64,000 nucleotides of DNA from Oscheius sp. JU75 (Eukaryota > Nematoda > Chromadorea > Rhabditida > Rhabditidae): assembly GCA_037178855.1 (NCBI GenBank), contig JASJZC010000002.1, positions 6,956,501-7,020,500 of the forward strand. The letters run 5' to 3'. A model generated the notes under the pieces. It made no database searches and had not been told where the DNA came from. It worked only from the letters and a program-made list of their open reading frames with translations. Position numbers and translations under genes: made by a program. Position 1 is the first letter of the stretch, and each line of letters begins with the position of its first letter. This document shows positions 57,101 to 64,000 of the stretch, in pieces.

Positions 57101-60100
57101 TGTAATTTGGGTAACTCCGCTCCGACGTCCGGGAAGCGAAAAGTACTAACTATCATCGGGTAGAACTGTCGACAGAACTACTAGTCTTGCATTGCCCAGA
57201 TTAACTTATCAACTTCTGTCAAGCATAATCTGTTTCTGGGCTCCTCTCTACCCGATGTTCTCCCCTCGACTAGTCGTCAGATCTCCTCGTCGTCTACTTA
57301 GCTCTCGAATATAGTGGATTCTACCAAACCGATATTGAGTTTTGAAGGAGCTTTTCAGCTTAGTTAGTTTGGCTTAATCGTAGCAACTGGGGCCCTGGGT
57401 TTCTTTGAAATTAAAGCGTCCGATAGACAGAAAGAAAGAGACTTTAGCGCATTCCAGTATCCGGATCATATTCAACCAATATCATCTCCCCATATCTTTG
57501 GCCATCCATAAATTCTTCTGTTTCTGCTCCTCCCCAGGACAAATATTTATCTGACCCCATTCTGGACCGTGATAACAAGCCTGTCAGAGCTTATGGCGCC
57601 TTCCCCATGAGCTTCTTGAAAGATTCTCCCGCTACAGTACATCCGTCTGTCAGTTTTTGAATTTTATCACCTCTACGTCTCATTTCTCGGAGAGTTTATC
57701 TCCTCATAACGGTTGTGACCAGACTAATAACTCGTGTGATTAGTATTCTGGCACCTCCTGATGACATCTCACCGGTCAGGCTCGTAAAAGTCTGCGACCC
57801 GTAGGTGCCATAATTGAGATAGGTATGCGCGAGAGTTATGACCAGTGACCACCCGCAGCTGGGAGAGATAACAGAGCTAAAGTCCACTCGCTACTCCCTA
57901 GGTGTTCCAGAGGTCACTTATCACAATTTTTACCAAAGAGGATCTCCCATCCACGCGCCATTCCCCCTCTGTCCTTGGAACTTTCCATTAGAACTACTAT
58001 GGCCCATTCGCCTTTAATCACCTCCCCTCTCTGTCAGCTACCGCTAAAATTCACGGAAAACTGTCGTCGGTTCTAATAATTATAAAAATGTGTTCTGTCT
58101 TTACGCGGGAACTCGGAAGAAGGGGGGTGGGTTCGGGAGAGGCGGAGGCGGAGGCGGGCGCACAGCCCGGAGTCTTATTGTGTCCTGTGTAGTGGTCAGT
58201 TCCGATATTTTTTTTAGGGTTTCCCGTATTTGTCTTTCTTTTTAACCGTATTCCAAATTTTCTTGTGGAAAATCCAAACTTTCTGAGTCACTGTCCGCTT
58301 CCCGAACTCCAACAAAGTTCGGTATCTCTTCCAAACGTTGTGCTAGCCTTAACAACTTTTCTCTTTCACAATTGAGTACTCTAATAACACAGTACTAAAC
58401 TCTTTGATCATGAAAATCCTTTTCTACTTTATCCAGGACATTTCAACATTTGAATATTAAGCTTTGAACATGATCCCGAGCCCACCTTCCTCTTCCTACT
58501 GTCCGTCACCGGAGTCGTAGCTGGCCTCTCACGATTTCGGGCCAATAATCAACATTTGAAGCTTAGCAAAGTTTTGCAAAGTTGTAGCTCTAAAAAAAAC
58601 TACAACTTTGCAGAAAATCGTAATACTGCAAATTGTTGTCAGCCTGAAAAATGGAGGACAAGCTGTGGGGTGAGGACGGGCTTCGGCTTCTTGAGTTTCA
58701 GGTTATTTCTCTTTACGGTAGATCATAGAGTGATTGTTATCTTTGAAATGGTCGGGAAAAAGGAAAGTGAAAGCTTCTCCCTTCTCAATAGTCTTCTCTC
58801 CCTCATCCTACCAGTTGTCCTCCCAATTAGCCTCCAACACGCAACTTGACCTCTCAGAAGAACAAATCCGCGACGCGTACCTAAATCCTCAAGCGTCTGT
58901 CAGTGCAGACACAAGAGGTGACAATTAGTAATATTGCTAGACCGGGGGGCCCCGGACAAGAACATCTGCCTGGCAATAGAAGAAAGAACCAGCCGGAGGG
59001 GGTGCATATGTTCTAATTCGTGGAATAATTGTATCACACATGGCTAACCACAGCGGGTGTCCCACTCTCTTTTTGGATCTGCCATTGGATACGGTAATTA
59101 TAGTGAGAGAGACATGGAGTGAGAGTGATACACCGGATGTGGAAAACAATACGGCTTGGACGCTCTCTCAGGCTGAATCATCTCGCGTGCTTCGGGTCTT
59201 CAAAAACCCGAGCGGGTTTAGTTTATACCGGACCGGAAGTAGCGTAAGAGTATGGGAAAGAATCGGGCTGTCTTTCTGTCTCTCTCTGACCATCAGTCTT
59301 TGTTCCCTGTCAGTCAAAGCGGTCTCCTTTCTTCCACTGACTCACTTTCTGACTAATTCCCTGCCCTCACAACATCTACCCGGACCCCTCCCGAGCCTTA
59401 CGCAACGGATTAGAGCCCTTCACACACAGCCCACGGTCTACCTCCCACAGAGTGGCGGCAGCTTTGGCTCCGTTGGGCATCTGTTGGCCAGCAGTCATAC
59501 CTTTATGGCTCTGCTCTGTGTAATCCGCCAATTTGGGTCTTGCTCGTCGCTTACTACATAGTAGTACAGCTGTTGAGAGTCTACCTAATCCCTTCAGCCG
59601 TGTCTATTCAATTTCTGTGTTCGTTCGCGCATCCCTCACTCCGATCCTGAGCCAATTTGAGACGAGAGTTTGTCGTTGTACTCCATGATTGGGGACTACT
59701 GGTCATTTCGACCATTGGCCCACCCTCCACCTGCAGCCATAAAACAGACGGTTTATGGCTAGAGACATTGCCAGCAGAGCCAATATCCATCTCATAAATT
59801 TTTGGCTCCGGGATAGGGTCACGGAGCAACAGGTCTCTATCTCTCCCCTTTGAACTACAAACTTCTGCCCACAGTCCATTTCTGTCTGTCACCATCATGC
59901 CCTAAAAACGTTTACTAACAACCCCACTTTCGCTCCCCTTGTTACTCATCCACGGCGCTCAAAGCGCGGCAATCTCCTGTCCTGGTGGTGGTCAATTTCC
60001 TTCCTCCGATTTATACCTGCCAGCCAGGAGAGAATAGATCGCCATGGTCATTTAGCATACTCTTAGATGTGACGAAAAGCCGACACAATCCCTGCCTTTG

Positions 60101-60772
60101 AGTCCATAAGGCTCTGTTTATGTTGTGTGTCCGAGGAGGGTAAACAGGTCCCATTTGCATATCCTCATTTGACTCATTTCCTCTAATACCTATCCAGCTT
60201 ACAGTATCCAAAACCTGCAATTAGTTCTTGTTGTGGCTCCGGGCTGGTAACAATCCGTTAGATGAATGCCCAAGGTGGTCCTCAACGGCGTGTAGATAGC
60301 CCAATAATAGTGGAGAGACAGACACATTATGAGCTCTCTCGCGCTCGATGTAACCCGAGTGAGTCCGTGCTTAATTGGGGTTACGCCATGAAGGTTTGAC
60401 TGGTCACACGTATTCTAATTGGCTGGACAGCGGTCAGAAGTCTCTGACTATATTTGACACCCAGGGTGTCCAGAGCACGCTCTCACCCTCCTCTTACAAT
60501 TCATATCTAATATCTGTTACGACTCACAATACCTTCATTGCTCAAATAGAAGGACAGAAAGACAGAGAGGCAGAGAGAGGGAGAGAGTGACAGAACGACA
60601 GTACACTATGTCTTTCCTCATATCCACTGACTGTTTCCTTTCTCAAAAACCCAATTCACATACTCAAACTTTTACAACCCGAAAGCGTTCCCATGATTGT
60701 CTCCCGCTTCGGTCTCCAAAATCGATAACCTTACAGCTCCAAGCTCATTTCCATTCTTCCAGAACAGTCAAC
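54172..60772. other. Gene-poor 6.6-kb region
   Basis: No gene model I can support on either strand. It contains CTCTGT-type microsatellites (54550-54780; reverse form 57005-57090), a 30-nt exact copy of NPHP1 exon sequence (55935-55964), a 12-bp perfect stem (58576-58587 with 58600-58611), G-rich runs near 58120-58165 and many moderate ORFs without family resemblance. It may hold distal regulatory DNA for the EGF-repeat gene. Confidence 0.4.
54550..54780. repeat. (CTCTGT)n-type low-complexity tract
   Basis: About 230 nt of TCTCTGTTTCTCTGTCTCT units. Same composition as the intronic tracts found throughout the window. Confidence 0.85.
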
Positions 60773-61905
60773 ATGCTTCTCCGAGTCTTGATTCTCCTTC
60801 TCCCATTCCTCGTCGTCTCAGCCATAGCTACCGATGAAGAACTGCCAATGGACCCCTGCCAGAATGGAGGAGTCTTCGTCAACGTAAGTTGCCCTCCCTG
60901 GAGAAAAAGTCGCGACAGCTGATTGCCGAAGAAACAATTGCTGAGGAAGCTCAATTTGATTGCCCGCAAATACACTCCGTACACGCGAAGGGGTTAGAGG
61001 TTAAGCCCCCTTCAATCGCGCCTAGTGACCGTGATTGAACACAACACAAAAAGATGGGCCCTGCAGGTTAATCCTTGTAATCCCCTTGTCGCCTCTCAAC
61101 TTGACCGCCTAATTGTGCGCACAGATGGTCAAGGAGACTGGGAATGGTCTTATTTAAAAAAAATGTTTTCAGGGACAATGTGAATGTACCTTGAAGTACG
61201 AAGGAGAACGATGCGAACAGGAACGCTGTCTGAATGGAGGACGTCGTCACACCATCCGTGGAAAGGTCATGTGCAGATGTCCGTTCGGATTGGAGGGAGA
61301 TCGCTGCGAGAAGGTCACCTACTGCGAAGAGGGAAAAGGTTGGTCACTGTCTCTATGTCTCTCTGTAACAAAGTCGTCTTTCAGGGCAACTGGTCAACGG
61401 AAAGTGCCAATGCAGTGGAAAGTACAGCGGTCTCTTCTGCCAGGTCCGCACCTGCTACAACGGTGTTCCCACCGGTGGAATGGACGGTCTCTGTCTCTGC
61501 GACGTTGGCTTCACCGGACCCTTCTGCGACGAGCAGCTGATCTGTGAGAATGACGGCTTCGTCAACTCCGAGAACGAGTGCTCTTGCCGTCCTGGCTATG
61601 AGGGAGATCGCTGCGAGCGTTGTGCTGCAGGCTACGTCAAGGAAGGACGCTTCTGCATCCAGGAGGTTTCCGAGAGCTCCCTGCTCGCCCATACCGGAAT
61701 CACTGACCAGCCCTTCGCCTGGCCCATCATCGCCATCGCCTGTGGAGCTGCCATCGTAAGATTTCTGTACTTTTCTTAGCAAGAATAATATTTCCAGCTC
61801 GTCGCCCTGCTGGCCGTCGGAATCACCCAGGTTCTGCGCAAGTGGAACGCCAAGCCCTCGCGAACAAGCTCTGCTCAGGGAAGCCGCGAAGGAACTGATG
61901 TCTAA
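60773..61905 (+). CDS. EGF-repeat type I membrane protein
   Basis: Four exons (60773-60883, 61173-61338, 61385-61755, 61798-61905) give exactly 251 aa. It has a signal peptide (MLLRVLILLLPFLVVSAIA) and four to five EGF-like modules (CQNGGVFVNGQCEC, YEGERCEQERCLNGGRR, CRCPFGLEGDRCEK, CQCSGKYSGLFCQ, CLCDVGFTGPFC, CSCRPGYEGDRCERCAAGY). A transmembrane helix follows (WPIIAIACGAAILVALLAVG) with a short basic tail (LRKWNAKPSRTSSAQGS). None of the modules has the calcium-binding consensus. Layout suggests a cell-surface adhesion or signalling protein; it is not clearly LIN-3 or a Notch ligand. The exon 3/4 border falls inside the membrane helix. Confidence 0.85.
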
Positions 61906-62189
61906 GGCTTTCGAGAGACCCTTTGTCTTTCTTTCAAAAACTCAGGCTTCCTCCTCAAAAACAACAGACACTCCTCCCTGCCAATGGTTACAGGTATTGC
62001 CCCTCCCGCTCTCTTTGTATCCCATGTCTACTCGAGCTTCCATGTCCCCCTCTCTCTCCCTCTCTACCTATCCTCATCAAGTCAAATCTCTTCCGATGAC
62101 CGTGATTCTTGCGAAAGTATTACAACTTCTATAAAGTTAGTGTATGCAACAGGGTTTAGAGAATCTTGACTGCATCTTTATGACAAAAG

Positions 62190-62723
62190 TCACAGGTCTG
62201 TGACCCAGATGTACAAGAATCGATAGAGATTGGTTCCATTGGTGAGGTGAGTGGTTCTGAACGTCTCGAACCAGCGGAGATTAGTTCCCGACTTGAAGTA
62301 GGCTGTACAGAGACATGAGTAGTCAGTACTCACGTCTCCTGTCTCGCACGGATCGCAGTTCCAGATCTGAGAAATTCTTCTGTACTCGATGAAACGATTC
62401 TTACTCTGGTCATGTTGAAGTAAACAGAGTACAAGGCTCTGACAGCTTGCCAAGCGTTCGCTCCCTGGACATTCGTTTCCATTTGATTGGTTTGTACTAC
62501 AACGGTACAATTGGGATGCAGGAGCTGAAACTTTAGGATTAGCATACCGTCTGATGATAGATAGACAGAGAGGTGGAGAGCCGGAGAGACAGAGAGACCG
62601 ACTCACATTAGTCTTAATAATCTGAAACTGGCGGTTATTGTATCGGTCTCTCATGTTGATGTTCCTCTGGGTGACATTGAGAGCAGCGAAGACTGTTGGA
62701 AGAAGAAACAACAGAAGCTTCAT
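62190..62723 (-). CDS. Small secreted glycoprotein, unrecognised
   Basis: Four exons (62607-62723, 62405-62524, 62334-62366, 62190-62291) give exactly 123 aa, with introns of 82, 38 and 42 nt. Signal peptide MKLLLFLLPTVFAA; the mature protein has N-glycosylation sequons (LNVTQ, PNCTV, FNMTR, LTNGTN) and three cysteines (PNCTV; WNCDPCETGD). A single unspliced frame is also open for 177 codons, but it would read through clear GTGAGT/GTAAGA donors and is less protein-like. The last acceptor (CTTCAAG) was set by frame. It converges on the EGF gene with 284 nt between stops. No family recognised. Confidence 0.65.
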   Translation of the reverse strand: MKLLLFLLPTVFAALNVTQRNINMRDRYNNRQFQIIKTNVSRSLCLSGSPPLCLSIIRRYANPKVSAPASQLYRCSTNQSNGNECPGSERLASCQSLVLCLLQHDQSKNRFIEYRRISQIWNCDPCETGDVSTDYSCLCTAYFKSGTNLRWFETFRTTHLTNGTNLYRFLYIWVTDL

Positions 62724-63206
62724 CGTCGGGCAGCCACCTTGCCACGAGGTGCTGTTTATGTAGGGACGGCTGTACCTGACCCATTGATCTCCTTATATGG
62801 AAATGGGCAGTTTGGTCGTTATCGACGGTTATTTGACCTGTGAAAAGAACACACGTTAAAGTTTAGTAGGGGACATAAAGTTGCAGTCTGCATTTGGAAA
62901 ACATGTGCTTTTCTGGAAGATGATACGGGATAACTGTCGCGCCTAAAAAGGATTCTGGGCCACCTCCAGATAAAAAGCATTCAGATTCTCCAGCCACAAC
63001 TGATCTGTCACCTAGTCTCTTGACAGGACGAGACATGTCAGACTTGATTCGAGGCTACGAACAGAATCAGTCAAATACACAACCAAAATCATGTACGCAC
63101 TGGAAAGTCAGTAGTTTACATGTATTCCGAAGGATAAGAACAATAAATACAAGCTTTATTACAGATTCTAAATACAGGAATGGATTTGACAGACAGCGCT
63201 TCTCGT
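62724..63206. other. Promoter of secreted gene and catalase 3' UTR
   Basis: CATATAAGG-like and TACATAAA motifs lie upstream (rightwards) of the secreted-protein start. A minus-strand AATAAA near 63150-63160 fits the catalase 3' end. Confidence 0.4.
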
Positions 63207-64000
63207 TTACATGTTAGCGCGAGCACGAGCATGGGCCTCGAGCTTGGTGCGGAGCTTATTTCCGAAATCCTCATGGACCTTGGCAAAGTTGTTGATAACC
63301 TTGTCAACGACGAATCCACTGACACCGGTCATACTTGTAGCAATGTTCTCTACCAGACGGTCACGATGAGCCTCATCAAGAACCTTGAGCCAGAACTGTC
63401 TTGGCTGACTGAAGTTGTCCTCCTCTCCCGAATCGAATCGGTGGACGTCTCCGGTCACCGACCACTTGCTTTCAGCAGCGTTGCGATCCTCCTTGGGGCC
63501 ATTGAAGCTGTTCGGGTGGTAGTTCGGGGCCTCTCCCTGGCTGTCATAGCACATTGCTCCGGCTCTCTGAATGTTGTGAGGACGAGAGCGGAAGGGGCAG
63601 TTGATCGGGAGCTGAATGTAGTTGGTTCCAAGACGGTGATAATGGGTGTCGGTGTAGGAGAAGAGACGGCCTTGGAGCATCTTGTCAGGAGAGAATTCAA
63701 CACCGGGAACGACGTGTGCAGGGCAGAAAGCGGATTGCTCGACCTGAAATTCTTTGGTGAAAGACAGAGAGACAGAGACAAGCCCATACCTCGGCAAAGT
63801 AGTTCTTGGGATTGCGATTGAGGACCATCTTTCCAACTGGGATGAGAGGATAGTCTCCATGAGGCCAGACCTTTGTCAGATCGAATGGATTGAAGGGGCA
63901 AGACTCGGCCTGTTCGAAGGTCATGACTTGGATCTTTAGGTCCCACTGAGGGTAGTCGCCGTTCTCAATGGCATTGAACAGATCCCTGGTAGCGTAGTCT
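63207..64000 (-). CDS. Catalase, 3' part (runs off the window)
   Basis: Heme enzyme that dismutates hydrogen peroxide. Two exons lie in the window: 63790-64000 (continuing beyond the edge) and 63207-63743, which give the last 249 residues. Motifs: [60 protein letters not shown] (proximal heme-ligand Tyr in [14 protein letters not shown]) and [20 protein letters not shown]. The N-terminal half with the catalytic His and Asn is outside. The C-terminus is ARARANM, not a classical SKL-type peroxisomal signal. The intron (63744-63789, 46 nt) carries CTCTGTCTCT. Polyadenylation signal just downstream. Confidence 0.95.

Noticed and set aside
59040-59561. 173-codon plus-strand ORF
   Set aside because: No recognisable motif, low-complexity tail, no splice signals that extend it.
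1-64000. CRISPR arrays, bacterial operons, ribosome binding sites
   Set aside because: Spliceosomal introns throughout show nuclear eukaryotic DNA; no spaced direct-repeat array was seen.

Overview
This is eukaryotic DNA, most likely from a nematode. The genes are compact and heavily split. A large share of introns are only 38-42 nt with a T-rich stretch and TTTCAG-like acceptor. A multi-exon globin has the motif signature of nematode neuronal globins (CPDIR, EHDHC, GEKHA). Short palindromes of the TCTACAACTTTGTAGA type are dispersed in non-coding DNA. I rebuilt gene models by hand from splice signals and frame continuity. Where exon lengths sum to a whole number of codons I trust the model; where they do not, I say so.

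Layout. 1-8.4 kb: a 12-exon globin (+) with a long N-terminal extension, a broken nested antisense ORF in its intron 10, and a small membrane protein (-) converging on it. 9.1-10.8 kb: three tandem copies of a tiny secreted two-cysteine peptide gene (two intact, one broken). 11.7-14 kb: a serine carboxypeptidase. 14.6-18.1 kb (-): a PARP-1-like poly(ADP-ribose) polymerase. 19.8-23.2 kb (-): a lysine/arginine-rich coiled-coil protein and a bZIP factor. The bZIP gene shares a 295-bp divergent promoter with Ash2 at 23.5-26.1 kb. 26.7-37.4 kb (+): Nup88, glyoxalase II, a stand-alone second copy of the Nup88 C-terminal region, and deoxyhypusine synthase, whose first intron is filled with foldback-element copies. 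37.7-38.7 kb: a Ly-6-like, probably GPI-anchored protein. 42.4-43.5 kb: a four-helix membrane protein. 44.4-50.1 kb: a roughly 440-bp segment present twice, a large unrecognised basic gene, and a decayed gag/pol retroelement. 50.4-54.2 kb: a nephrocystin-1-like gene converging on an acyl-CoA-binding protein with 32 nt between stop codons. 54.2-60.8 kb: gene-poor, repeat-rich. 60.8-64 kb: an EGF-repeat membrane protein, a small secreted protein (-) and the 3' half of a catalase (-).

The recognised genes are mostly housekeeping (chromatin, nuclear pore, translation-factor hypusination, glyoxal detoxification, peroxide removal, fatty acyl-CoA carriage, ciliary transition zone) and form no single pathway. 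The lineage-specific material lies in the tandem peptide family, the Nup88 C-terminal duplicate, the foldback and palindromic repeats, and the unusual splice junctions.
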